Of a stretch of DNA of 64,000 nt, positions 34,629 to 43,312 are shown piece by piece; within the stretch, counting starts at the first letter, position 1, and every line of letters begins with the position of its first letter. The notes under the pieces are model-generated. The model saw nothing but the letters and a program-made list of their open reading frames with translations. It did not search any database and was not told where the DNA came from. This stretch comes from JAJECS01 sp965219705. Lineage in GTDB: Bacteria > Chloroflexota > UBA11872. The stretch is taken from assembly GCA_965219705.1 (NCBI GenBank), contig OZ244789.1, positions 2,232,001-2,296,000 on the forward strand, given 5' to 3'. The position numbers and the translations under genes were made by a program.

Positions 34629-36602
34629 TCAACAGAAAGGCAGATTGAGCGCGCCAAGGTCATTATTCGCGACGCGTTGCAATGCACCTGGGATGCATCC
34701 CGTGAAGTGATTGCCGCCGGCGAGCCAGAGCCATCGCAGGTTGGCGAGGTGGCCCAGTTCCGGTGGAATCGACCCACTGAGCCGGTTGTTTCGGAGCAGC
34801 AGAAATTGCAGGTTGGTGAGGCGGCCGAGTTCAGGCGGGATCTCGCCGGTCAACAGGTTGTCGTGGAGCCGAATGTCTCCGAGCCTAGTGTTGGCCAACT
34901 CGTGCGGGATCCCTCCACTCAGCTGGTTTCCCTGGAGGTACAGGGCTGACAAGTTGGCGAGGCGGCCCAGCTCGGGCGGGATCTCCCCATCGAGCCGGTT
35001 GTCCCCGAGCGAGAGAATCCCCAGGTTGGTGAGGCGGCCGAGTTCAGACGGTATCGTCCCGCGCAACAGATTGTCGTTGAGCGAGAGCTCGTACAGGTTG
35101 GTGAGGTGAGCTAGCGCGAGCGGGATAGTCCCGCTCAGCCAATTCCCGAATAGCCTGAGCGAAACCAAGTTAGAAAGCTGACTGAGCTCGGGCGGGATCT
35201 CGCCACTCAGATGGTTTTTTGCGAGCGACAGAAGCCTCAAGTTGGCGAGGCGGCCCAATTCGGGCGGGATCGTCCCGGTGAGCAGGTTTTCGTCGAGAGA
35301 GAGCTCGTACAGGTTGGGGAGGTCCGCCAGCCAAGCGGGGACGCTTCCACTCAGTTCGTTGTAGTCGAGCGCGAGGTCCGACAGCTTGGCAAGATGTCCC
35401 AGTTCGGGCGGAATCTCTCCGGTTAGCTGATTCCCCTGGAGCCTGAGCGATGTCAGGTAGGTGAGGCGGCCCAGCTCGGGCGGGATCACGCCATGCAGCC
35501 GGTTCCACGACAGACTCAGGGATTCCAGGTTTAGGAGACGGCCCAGCCCGGGCGGGATTTCGCCTTGCAGCTGGTTCTGGTCGAGGGTCAGCACCCTTAG
35601 GTATGCGAGTTGGCTCAACTCGGGCGGCAGCTTCCCAGTCAGCTGATTTTCTCCGAGCCGTAGTTCCGTGACCAGGCTGCGGCTCGTGCTCACGCCGTAC
35701 CAGGTGGTGAGGGGCATGTCGCTCAGCCAGTTGGTGTTGTTCGCCCAGTTCGCCCCGTCGGTGGCGTAGTAGAGCGCGACCAGCGCGGCCCGGTCGGACA
35801 GCACGGCCAGGAATCGCTCGGCCTCGCCGCGCTCGAGCGGCGCCTTGGCCGCGTCCGGAATTATCACGTTGCTCAGCTTCTTCACCTTGTCCGGCACGTT
35901 CTGCAGGTTCACCCGCCCCACCGTGGTCCCCGGCGCCGACACGTTCCAGATCACGAACACTGTCCGCTGCGCCCGCAGCATCTGCAGGCCCCGCGGGTTG
36001 CCGTTGACCTCCCGCTCCTCGTAGCTGATCGGCAGCCCGTAGAGGTTCAGCCAGTCCGGCTCGCTGAGGAAGCGCTCCTTGATGGCCGCGTTCTGCTCCA
36101 GCAGCGCCAGGTGGTTCCGGGTGATGGTGGCGAAGTCGGCCCCTCGATCGGCTTCCAAGACCTGATGCGGCGGGACGTTGGGCAGCTCCACCTCGGGATA
36201 GCGATTCGCCAGCACGTCGAGGGTGTTGTAGTAGTTCATCCGGTACTTGCCGGGGTCCCACTGCAGGATCACCTTCTGGAAGGCCTGCAGGGTGAAGGGG
36301 CCGCTCATCCAGCGCTGGCTGATGGGATAGCCGATGGCCTGGAGGTCGCGCTGGCGCACGAAGTCCCACAGCGGCACGTCGTTGGCGTTAGTGACGGCGT
36401 AGCCATCGTCCGGCTGGAGCGTGTCGCCGCCGGTGATGGTGAAGAGGCAGCCGTCCTCGAGGGTTACGCCCTCGCACTCCAGCGCCGCCGCTGACGGCCA
36501 GATTGTCAGCGTGGCCACGGCGGTGACGGTCAGTACCGCCAGCGCCACGCGCAGCCGGCGCCAACCATTGCGCACTCGGAGTCTTGACACGAGGCCCCTC
36601 AC
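34629..36602 (-). CDS. Secreted leucine-rich repeat protein (plant-type LRR)
   Basis: 657 residues starting at GTG 36602. A basic N-terminus and hydrophobic helix (VALAVLTVTAVATLTIWPSAAA) form a signal peptide. Residues ~40-290 are a non-repeat region with some resemblance to surface-associated hydrolase-like domains but not recognised. From DRAALVALYYATDGANWANN (LRR cap) come 14 repeats of about 24 residues with the plant-type pattern LxxLxLxxNxLxGxIPxELGxL. The protein ends with a cysteine-capped tail (GCIP...LPFC). The function is probably extracellular binding. It is convergent with ugpC, 58 nt apart. Confidence 0.85.
   Translation of the reverse strand: MRGLVSRLRVRNGWRRLRVALAVLTVTAVATLTIWPSAAALECEGVTLEDGCLFTITGGDTLQPDDGYAVTNANDVPLWDFVRQRDLQAIGYPISQRWMSGPFTLQAFQKVILQWDPGKYRMNYYNTLDVLANRYPEVELPNVPPHQVLEADRGADFATITRNHLALLEQNAAIKERFLSEPDWLNLYGLPISYEEREVNGNPRGLQMLRAQRTVFVIWNVSAPGTTVGRVNLQNVPDKVKKLSNVIIPDAAKAPLERGEAERFLAVLSDRAALVALYYATDGANWANNTNWLSDMPLTTWYGVSTSRSLVTELRLGENQLTGKLPPELSQLAYLRVLTLDQNQLQGEIPPGLGRLLNLESLSLSWNRLHGVIPPELGRLTYLTSLRLQGNQLTGEIPPELGHLAKLSDLALDYNELSGSVPAWLADLPNLYELSLDENLLTGTIPPELGRLANLRLLSLAKNHLSGEIPPELSQLSNLVSLRLFGNWLSGTIPLALAHLTNLYELSLNDNLLRGTIPSELGRLTNLGILSLGDNRLDGEIPPELGRLANLSALYLQGNQLSGGIPHELANTRLGDIRLHDNLLTGEIPPELGRLTNLQFLLLRNNRLSGSIPPELGHLANLRWLWLAGGNHFTGCIPGALQRVANNDLGALNLPFC
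34650..35660. repeat. Tandem 72-nt LRR-coding repeats
   Basis: About 14 direct repeats of 72 nt, each encoding one LRR unit, with the near-invariant minus-strand string for GEIPPELGRL. A shorter array of five lies at 37150-37480 in the second LRR gene. These arrays can recombine, so repeat number may vary between strains. Confidence 0.8.
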
Positions 36603-36717
36603 TCAGCGGCAGGCAGCCCGGCGGCCCGCCACACACCGCCCATCCAACCCGGCAGCGTCAATCTACGTCAAGCGCCGGTCCCTGTCGCACCATGCTAGGG
36701 GGCGTGGGCCCCTGAAC

Positions 36718-37021
36718 CGGCGCGAGGCCGTCGTGCCCTATGTCGGCAAAGACGTGATCTTCGGCATTCGACACAAGAACTATCGACGACCCGCAGTTCT
36801 CGGCCGGCGGCGTGCAGAATGAAACGACCATTACGGCGACGGTGGACGTCATGGAGCCGCTGGGCAGCGAGGTCATCCTCTACATGCTGGCGGGATCCGA
36901 TTCATTCGTCGCCCGCGTCGACCCGCGCACCTCGGCGCAGGCCAACCAGCCGTTCAAGCTCGCCTTCGAGATGGACCGAATGCACCTGTTCGACCGCATG
37001 ACGCAGGAGGCGATCGCGTAG
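36718..37021 (+). pseudogene. Duplicated 3' fragment of the ugpC-type ATPase gene
   Basis: The 304 nt correspond to 34268-34570 of the ATPase gene, ending with the same TAG and the shared TAGCGG-TCGAAT past the stop. One net inserted base near 36775 shifts the frame, and no Walker motifs or start are present, so it is a non-functional remnant. The C-terminal peptide EPLGSEVILYMLAGSDSFVA is identical to the parent. Its position just before a second, convergent LRR gene mirrors the parent layout, showing that ugpC 3' end plus LRR was duplicated as a unit. Confidence 0.85.
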
Positions 37022-37071
37022 CGGTTCGAATCTTGAGACGGCGCGACGGTTAGCCCTCGTTTCGCGGACCT

Positions 37072-37920
37072 CTACGGCTTGCAGAACGGCAGCCCAAGCG
37101 TGTCGAGGTCGCTGAGCAGTACGTGGCTAAACGCATTCTCGTGCAACCCCTGGGGAATGCAGCCCGTGAACTGGTTGCCGCCGAACTCCAGCATTTGCAG
37201 GTAGGGGATGTTCCCCAACTCAGGCGGGATCTCGCCACTCAACTGGTTATTGTCGAGCCGCAGATTACTCAGGTTGGCGAGACGGCCCAACTCGGGCGGG
37301 ATCTCGCCACTCAGTTGGTTCTCCTGGAGCAGCAGCGTATCCAGAGCGGCAAGACTGCCCAGCTCGGGTGGGATCTCGCCACGCAACTCGTTTCCATTGA
37401 GGAACAGCAGTACCAGATTGGTGAGATGGCCCAACTCGGGTGGAATCTCCCCGCGCAACTGGTTCTCGTGGAGCCACAGCGACGTGACTCGGCCGCTGGG
37501 ATCAGTGTTGACGAGGTTCCATCGACCGAGCGGTGCCTCGCTGAGCCAGTTGCTGTTGCGCTTCCAGTTTGGCCCGTCGGTCGCGTGGTAGAGCGCCACC
37601 AGTGCGTCCCTGTCCGAGACAAGGGCGGGTGTGGACGTCGCGGCCGGCGCTCTAGCCGAGTCGGGAGTGGGTGAGGGCGCTGGAGTGAGCGTCGCGACCG
37701 GCGCCGCAGACCTGGCAGCAGTGCGAGTCGGCGCGGGCATCGCCATCGGCGTCGCAGACCCTGTTGCAATTGATGTGGGTGCAGGCGCCGGGATCGCCGC
37801 CGCTACGGCCTGTTCGGGAGCAGGCGCCGGCCCCGCCGCCTGAGGTATGTCAGAGGAAGCGTCGCACGCGACGGCTGCGAGCACGAGCATGACCATGAGA
37901 AAGGCGGAACGGAGCGTCAT
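37072..37920 (-). CDS. Leucine-rich repeat lipoprotein
   Basis: 282 residues. The N-terminus MTLRSAFLMVMLVLAAVAC is a lipoprotein signal peptide with lipobox AVAC. A proline/alanine/threonine-rich low-complexity linker (about 22-100) follows, then the LRR cap DRDALVALYHATDGPNWKRN and five plant-type repeats of the LxxNxLxGEIPPELG form, closing with GCIP...LPFCKP as in the larger LRR protein. It should sit on the outer cell surface on a flexible linker. It is convergent with the ugpC fragment and appears to be the duplicate partner of the LRR gene at 34629. Confidence 0.85.
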   Translation of the reverse strand: MTLRSAFLMVMLVLAAVACDASSDIPQAAGPAPAPEQAVAAAIPAPAPTSIATGSATPMAMPAPTRTAARSAAPVATLTPAPSPTPDSARAPAATSTPALVSDRDALVALYHATDGPNWKRNSNWLSEAPLGRWNLVNTDPSGRVTSLWLHENQLRGEIPPELGHLTNLVLLFLNGNELRGEIPPELGSLAALDTLLLQENQLSGEIPPELGRLANLSNLRLDNNQLSGEIPPELGNIPYLQMLEFGGNQFTGCIPQGLHENAFSHVLLSDLDTLGLPFCKP

Positions 37921-38123
37921 TGGGCCGAGTCTGCAAGAGGCCGATCACGCGCCCAACCCTATGATAGCGAGCCGGCAGGCGGCGAATGCGCCCGTGTCGA
38001 GACACCAGTGGCCATCGGGGGCATGGGATCGCTGCGGTAATCTTGGGGCAGATGTGCCTCGCCAGGGCGCGGCGTCGCTGGCGCCGCCACGCCTCGTGCG
38101 GTGCCCGGAGTCTCACCCGGCCC

Positions 38124-39605
38124 ATGGTAACTATGCTCCCGCGGCAACGCTCGCGCCGGGCCCTGCTGCTCGTGGCGGCGGCGGTCAGCGCGCTGCTCGT
38201 TGCCCACGATCTCCTCCGGATCAATGGTTTTGTGTATGGGTCGGCGGCCTCATACCTCGATGGGATGGACGTTCGCAACTGGGGGAGCTCGGGCCACACC
38301 CTGGCCTTCATCGTGGGCCTGCCCACGTGGGGCAAGCTGTCGGATCTCTACGGGCGGCGACCGCTGTGGATGGCCTCGCTAGCCGTGGTGATGATCGGCG
38401 CCCTCCTCGCCGGGACCAGCCAGGTGATGGAGCAGCTCATCATCGGTCGCATCGTGCAGGGTCTCGGGAGCGGCGGTCTGGTGGCCATGGCGTTGGCGCT
38501 GATCGCGGACCTTTTCCCGCCGGTCTCGCGGGCCAAGTGGCAGGGGGCCTGGACCGCGCTCTTCGGCCTCTTGGTGGTGTTGCTGCTCGCTGTGTTCAAC
38601 AGCGTCGTTCCCTGGACGCAGGACTGGTGGCGTGGGGAGTTCTTCACCTTCCTCTGGCTGGGCGGCTTCGCGGCGCTTGCCGCCTGGTTCGGTCTGCCCG
38701 CAAGGCCGGCCGGCGCGCGACCAACGTTCGACGTCGCCGGCGTGTGCGCGGCGACCGCAGCCATGACCCTGCTGCTGCTGGCGATCAGTTGGTCCGGCGG
38801 GGCCTTGCCATGGGGATCGGCGCAGAACGTCGGGCTGCTGCTGGGCGCCGCCGCCGCGCTTGGGGCGCTGGTCGTCGTCGAGCGGCGGGCCGTCGAACCC
38901 GTGGTCGACTGGGGTTTCCTGAAGAACCGAATCTATGTCGTCGCGCTCGTCTTGATGTTCCTGCTCGGGGCAACTCGCCTAGGCGTCGGGACGCTCATCT
39001 GGCCGTTCTTGCAGCATTCAGGCACTGCCGTTCTCACGGGTCCGGTGACGGCGCCACTCGTGCTGGCGGCGGTTCTGAGTGCCGTTGTGACCGGGCTGAT
39101 CATGTGGCGCACGGGCCGCTACAAGTTGCTGTTGATTGCGCTGTTCGCCATCGGCACGGCGGGCGCCGTGCTGCTGACGCTCATGGAGGCATCGACGACC
39201 GAGGTTGACCGCGCGCGCAACATGGCGATTACGGGGCTGGGATTCGGCGGCCTGTCGGTAGTGCTGTTCGTTGTCGCCCAGAACGCCTTGCCCGACCGCA
39301 ACCTGGGCGCGGTGACGGCCGGATTGCTGGTCGTTGGGTGGCTGGGAGCCTTCATCGGTGCCAGGCTCAGGCACGTATCCGCCCTCGGGGATTTGGGTCC
39401 CGATCCGCAGGCCTTCGGCCAACAAATGCAGCGGTCGCTCCCACTCCTTGCCCAGTCGTGGGCCAGCCTTGTTGGCGGCACGGTCGTGGTTCTAGCTCTA
39501 GGACTGCTCATCACGGTGGTGTTGCCGGAGATTCCCCTGCGCGGGCGGCAGGAGGACGACGCAGCCGCGGCCGAGGCGGAAGCGCCACCGACTCCCAGTC
39601 CCTGA
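38124..39605 (+). CDS. MFS transporter, DHA2-like, 14 helices
   Basis: About 493 residues from ATG 38124 (or 490 from ATG 38133); a longer frame to 37986 adds an arginine-rich stretch unlike a transporter N-terminus. Motif A is GKLSDLYGRRP in the loop after helix 2, followed by GRIVQGLGSGGLVAM (motif C region). The length and helix count fit the 14-helix drug:H+ antiporter branch. It probably exports a small molecule or drug. The C-terminus is an acidic tail (EDDAAAAEAEAPPTPSP). No regulator or partner gene is adjacent. Confidence 0.85.
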   Translation: MVTMLPRQRSRRALLLVAAAVSALLVAHDLLRINGFVYGSAASYLDGMDVRNWGSSGHTLAFIVGLPTWGKLSDLYGRRPLWMASLAVVMIGALLAGTSQVMEQLIIGRIVQGLGSGGLVAMALALIADLFPPVSRAKWQGAWTALFGLLVVLLLAVFNSVVPWTQDWWRGEFFTFLWLGGFAALAAWFGLPARPAGARPTFDVAGVCAATAAMTLLLLAISWSGGALPWGSAQNVGLLLGAAAALGALVVVERRAVEPVVDWGFLKNRIYVVALVLMFLLGATRLGVGTLIWPFLQHSGTAVLTGPVTAPLVLAAVLSAVVTGLIMWRTGRYKLLLIALFAIGTAGAVLLTLMEASTTEVDRARNMAITGLGFGGLSVVLFVVAQNALPDRNLGAVTAGLLVVGWLGAFIGARLRHVSALGDLGPDPQAFGQQMQRSLPLLAQSWASLVGGTVVVLALGLLITVVLPEIPLRGRQEDDAAAAEAEAPPTPSP

Positions 39606-39682
39606 CCGAGATCCCACGCGCTGTCCGAGCCTTGCGGCCGAACGCTACGCTGGGGCGTTGCTCCCACCATCCCCGAGGCGCC

Positions 39683-41206
39683 ATGTTTCTGGCCTACGCT
39701 CCCGATCGGATCGCCAAGGACATCGGCGCCGATCGCCAGCTCTTCATCGACGACGACGTGGTCGCGGTGGTCAAGAACGTCACCCGCCGCTTCCATCACC
39801 CGGTCAAGCACCCGGCCAACCCGGTGATCGAAAACGATCAGCCGTGGGAGGTGGTGCCCTACTTCCGCAGCTGCTCGTTCAACGTGCTGCGCGATCCGGA
39901 GGACGGCCTCTTCAAGTGCTGGTACGAGGACTATCCGAACTACTGGGGCAGCAAGGGCGTGCCGCGGCTAGGGAGTCGCATCTACTACGCCCAGTCGACC
40001 GATGGCATCACCTGGGAGAAGCCGCTGCTGGGGCGCCACGCCATCGACGGCCGCGACACCAACACCCTCATCGTCTCGCCCGATGCCAACGACGAGTCCA
40101 CCCTGTTCCCGTCGATCATGCTGGACCCGACCGAGACGGACCACAGCCGCCGGTTCAAGAAGGTCCACGTGTACCGCGTCGGCAGACGCGGGATGGGGCT
40201 CGGTTTAGCGATGTCGGGCAACGGCCTGGACTGGACCCGACATCCCGCGAACCCGATCATCCCGGAGTGGGCGGCCGACTGCCAGGTGCTGACCTACGAC
40301 CGGATCGACGAGAAATACGTGCTCTGGGGCCGCTACGGCGACTCCGCGGGTGAGGCCTGGCACCCCGAATTCGACCACTGGTTCGCCCCGGTGTGGCCCA
40401 GCCAGCCCGAGGGCGTCTGGGGGACCCGCCGCCGGGTCTGGCGGCTGGAGAGCCAAGACCTCGTCAACTGGTCACCGGCTGAGTTGGTCTTCGAGCCGGG
40501 CCCGGCGGACAACCTGGACGATGGGCACTACAGCTTCGTCCCCTGGCGGGCGGGCGAGATGCACCTGGGCATCCTCAACGTGCTGCACACGGTGGACGAC
40601 ACGCTGGACCTGTACCTGCTGTACAGCCGCGACGGGCGCCAGTGGCATCGGTTCACCGAGCACCGGCCGTTCATACCGCGCGGTCCTGAGGGCGCCTACG
40701 ACGCGCTGGACAACGAGACGACGGTGCAGCCGCTCGTGGTCGGGGATGAGCTGTGGTTCTACTACGGCGGCAACAACGTGCATCACGACTGGTGGATCAT
40801 CGGCAGCGGGCAGGGGCTCGACGTGCCGGAGGTCCACGACCCGAGCATCGCCGCGAATGGCCACCACCTGTGCCTGGCGACGCTGCGTTACGACGGCTAC
40901 GTGTCGCTCGACGCCACGGTGCGCGAGGGCTACGTGGAGACCAAGCCGGTGAGGCCGACCGGCGGCCAGCTCTTCATCAACGCCCGCTGCGAGCCCGGCG
41001 GCTATGTCGAGGCCGAGGTGATGGATCCCTTCAACGACGTGTGGCCGGGCTTCGAGCGCGCCGACTGCCAGCGATTCGAGGGCGACAGCATCAGCCACAA
41101 CCTCACCTGGTCGGGCGGCGCTCCCGGTGACCTGCGGGGCGGCGTCAAGCTGCGCTTTCACCTGCGGCGCGCCGAGCTCTACAGCTTCCGCTTTGGCCGC
41201 GACTAA
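39683..41206 (+). CDS. Five-bladed propeller glycosidase-like protein (GH32/43-type, unassigned)
   Basis: 507 residues from ATG 39683; earlier frame is non-coding overlap with the MFS gene. The sequence has repeated blade motifs: LFIDDDVV, YYAQSTDGITWEKPLLG, LAMSGNGLDWTRHPANPII, LYSRDGRQWHRFTEHRPFIP and WFYYGGNN. These resemble the beta-propeller of GH32/GH43/GH130 proteins, with acidic residues in the same places, and a C-terminal beta-sandwich with GGVKLRFHLRRAELYSF. There is no signal peptide, so it is likely intracellular. It may act on, or only bind, a modified sugar. It starts a run of sugar-related genes on the + strand. Confidence 0.75.
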   Translation: MFLAYAPDRIAKDIGADRQLFIDDDVVAVVKNVTRRFHHPVKHPANPVIENDQPWEVVPYFRSCSFNVLRDPEDGLFKCWYEDYPNYWGSKGVPRLGSRIYYAQSTDGITWEKPLLGRHAIDGRDTNTLIVSPDANDESTLFPSIMLDPTETDHSRRFKKVHVYRVGRRGMGLGLAMSGNGLDWTRHPANPIIPEWAADCQVLTYDRIDEKYVLWGRYGDSAGEAWHPEFDHWFAPVWPSQPEGVWGTRRRVWRLESQDLVNWSPAELVFEPGPADNLDDGHYSFVPWRAGEMHLGILNVLHTVDDTLDLYLLYSRDGRQWHRFTEHRPFIPRGPEGAYDALDNETTVQPLVVGDELWFYYGGNNVHHDWWIIGSGQGLDVPEVHDPSIAANGHHLCLATLRYDGYVSLDATVREGYVETKPVRPTGGQLFINARCEPGGYVEAEVMDPFNDVWPGFERADCQRFEGDSISHNLTWSGGAPGDLRGGVKLRFHLRRAELYSFRFGRD

Positions 41207-41286
41207 CCCCGCCGCCGGCGCGGAGACTTCGCCACCCGGCGCGTTCGGTACCGTGACGGCCTGAGCGGCGAGGACGGGAGAACGCC

Positions 41287-42228
41287 ATGACGAATCGAGA
41301 ACTCGGGGCGACGGGCGCGCGCGTGAGCAGCCTCTGCATGGGGTGTTGGGAGATCGGTGGCTTGTCGTGGGGCCCGATGTCCTCGCTCGACGCGGTGGAC
41401 CTCGTGCGCGCGGCGTTTGACGCGGGCGTCACGACCTTCGATACCGCCGAGCAATACGGCGGAGGCCGCAGCGAGACCGTGCTCGGCAAGGCGCTGGAAG
41501 GCATACGCCACGAGACGGTGATCGTCACCAAGGTCGGGTACCTGCCCGGCACTGACGGCGCGCAGGACCTTCACTCGGACTACGAGCCCCAGGACTTCTC
41601 ACCGTCCCGCATTCGCCAGGCGTGCGAGCTGTCGTTGCGGCGTCTTCGCTCCACCTACCTTGACGTGTTGCTGTTGCACGACCCGCCGTTGCATATCGTG
41701 CGGCAAGCGGCCCCATTCGAGGCGCTGCAGCGCTTGCAGCAGGCCGGCAAGATCCGCTGGTGGGGCGTGTCGGCGTCTCCCGAGGCTGCCGCCGAGGCCA
41801 TCCGACGCTGGGACGCGCCGGTCGTCGAATCCCCATTCAGTCTCGCGGATGACGGCGTCGCCAAGCACGTGCTCCCCCTGGCCGCCGAGCGCGGCACGGG
41901 CGTGCTGGCGCGGTCGCCCTTCGGCAGCGGCGTGCTCATGCTCGACGAGGCGGCGGTCGACCGCCTTCCGGCTACCGACTGGCGCCGCCGTCCGGGCTTC
42001 CGCGAGCGGATCCGCACATCGGCCGGCCTGCGCCAACGCCTGCACGCGGCGGCGGACGCGCGTGACGAACCGCCGCACGAGACGGCCATCCGGTACGTGC
42101 TCGGTCACGAGGCGGTGTCCTGCTCCATCGTCGGGATATCGAGCACCCAGGACATCCAGCGCAACGCCCCCGCGGCTGAACCGCCCTACCTGAGCACCGA
42201 GGAGATCGGCGAACTCAGGGGAGCCTAG
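41287..42228 (+). CDS. Aldo/keto reductase
   Basis: 313-residue NADPH-dependent reductase of the AKR TIM-barrel type. FDTAEQYGGGRSETVLGKAL carries the aspartate and tyrosine of the active site (D46 and Y51 region), K is in VIVTKVGYLPG, and H is in LDVLLLHDPP, giving the D-Y-K-H tetrad. The C-terminal SIVGISSTQDIQRN binds the cofactor. It probably reduces a sugar aldehyde or acts in a sugar-acid pathway, given its neighbours. It is followed convergently by the DUF6807 gene, 15 nt away. Confidence 0.87.
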   Translation: MTNRELGATGARVSSLCMGCWEIGGLSWGPMSSLDAVDLVRAAFDAGVTTFDTAEQYGGGRSETVLGKALEGIRHETVIVTKVGYLPGTDGAQDLHSDYEPQDFSPSRIRQACELSLRRLRSTYLDVLLLHDPPLHIVRQAAPFEALQRLQQAGKIRWWGVSASPEAAAEAIRRWDAPVVESPFSLADDGVAKHVLPLAAERGTGVLARSPFGSGVLMLDEAAVDRLPATDWRRRPGFRERIRTSAGLRQRLHAAADARDEPPHETAIRYVLGHEAVSCSIVGISSTQDIQRNAPAAEPPYLSTEEIGELRGA

Positions 42229-42243
42229 CGGCGCGAAGCTTCC

Positions 42244-43074
42244 CTATCGGCCGAACTCGGCGCGGAACCGCTGGAACAATCCGTTGATGTCCACGTCGTC
42301 CGGGCCGCCGTCATGGGCCACGAAGCGCGCGCCGAGCGTGAAGGACTCACCGGGTGCCAGCGTCATGCCGCGGTGCCGCCACGGACCCACGTAGATCGGG
42401 CCGTAGTCGCGCGTGAACCAGGGCGTCTCGGCGACATCGGGATAGGGGAACACGGCAACCCCGGCGACGTGCTCGTGGGTCACCGGACCGGAGTAGTCCA
42501 TCCAGTCCGCCTGGGTGTCGAAGGTCGCGGCCTCGTTGCGGGCGCCCGTGGCGCTGCGAATCTCACCGCCGTCCAGCACGTCGATCTGATCGGCGACCCG
42601 CAAGGCCAATCCGGCATCCTTTTCTTGGCCTAACTCCACCGGCGCATCGGCCGCTGAGAGCGTGGTGGTCACGTCCACGGCCACCTGTCCGGCCCAGAGC
42701 CGCACACCGACACGCCGCCGCTCGTGCAGCATCAGGCCGCCGGCGCCGTCAACCCACTCGATGCGCTGGTCGAAGGCGACCCCGCCGGCTGAGATATCGG
42801 TGCGCGTGTCTCGCACCAGGATGCGCGGCGCCGGATGCATGCCCAGCGTCTCCGGGGCCCAGAAGTTGAGGCCGTTGACGCTGGCGTGCCCGAGCCAGAT
42901 CGACAAGTGGTGCGGATGGTCGGCTGGCCCGGCCTGCGTGACCACGTGGCCCTGCACGGTCCGTACCGGATAGACGTAAGGGCGATAGCGCCCCTGCTGC
43001 ACGGCGGCCAGGTAGCGCCCGTCCGCGTAGACCTTGAGTTGGGCCTGGCGCTCGAAGACCTCGTATGTGGGCAT
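42244..43074 (-). CDS. DUF6807 / PmoA-family protein
   Basis: 276 residues of the family once called PmoA-like, now DUF6807. Typical stretches are RPYVYPVRTVQGHVVTQAGP, ADHPHHLSIWLGH, GLNFWAPE and WMDYSGP. It is unrelated in function to methane monooxygenase; members are found in sugar catabolic clusters and may be epimerase-like, with no proven reaction. The name is misleading and should not be taken as evidence for methanotrophy. It is transcribed toward the aldo/keto reductase. Confidence 0.82.
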   Translation of the reverse strand: MPTYEVFERQAQLKVYADGRYLAAVQQGRYRPYVYPVRTVQGHVVTQAGPADHPHHLSIWLGHASVNGLNFWAPETLGMHPAPRILVRDTRTDISAGGVAFDQRIEWVDGAGGLMLHERRRVGVRLWAGQVAVDVTTTLSAADAPVELGQEKDAGLALRVADQIDVLDGGEIRSATGARNEAATFDTQADWMDYSGPVTHEHVAGVAVFPYPDVAETPWFTRDYGPIYVGPWRHRGMTLAPGESFTLGARFVAHDGGPDDVDINGLFQRFRAEFGR

Positions 43075-43312
43075 GGCCGTCCATCGCGGTGTGGCTTGAT
43101 CCCGGGCAGTCTACGCAAGCGGACGGTGGCTGCGGCGGGCGTTGCCCTTGACGGCCGCGGGTGCGCGATTGTCTTACGCGCCCACCAACGAACGCGCTGT
43201 GAGTCCGCTGACGCAACGTCGACGCACCATGCCGACCAATCTTCCACGGCGCCTATAGTTTGCTCAGGCGGGCCTGATGGCCGCCCGCCGGTGACCGAGG
43301 CTGGGTGCGTCC

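Noticed and set aside
37023..37033. GGTTCGAATC string resembling a tRNA T-loop
   Set aside because: No pairing arms around it; it is the 3' flank of the duplicated ugpC fragment.
42244..43074. PmoA name as evidence for methane oxidation
   Set aside because: DUF6807 proteins are unrelated to methane monooxygenase; there are no other pmo genes.
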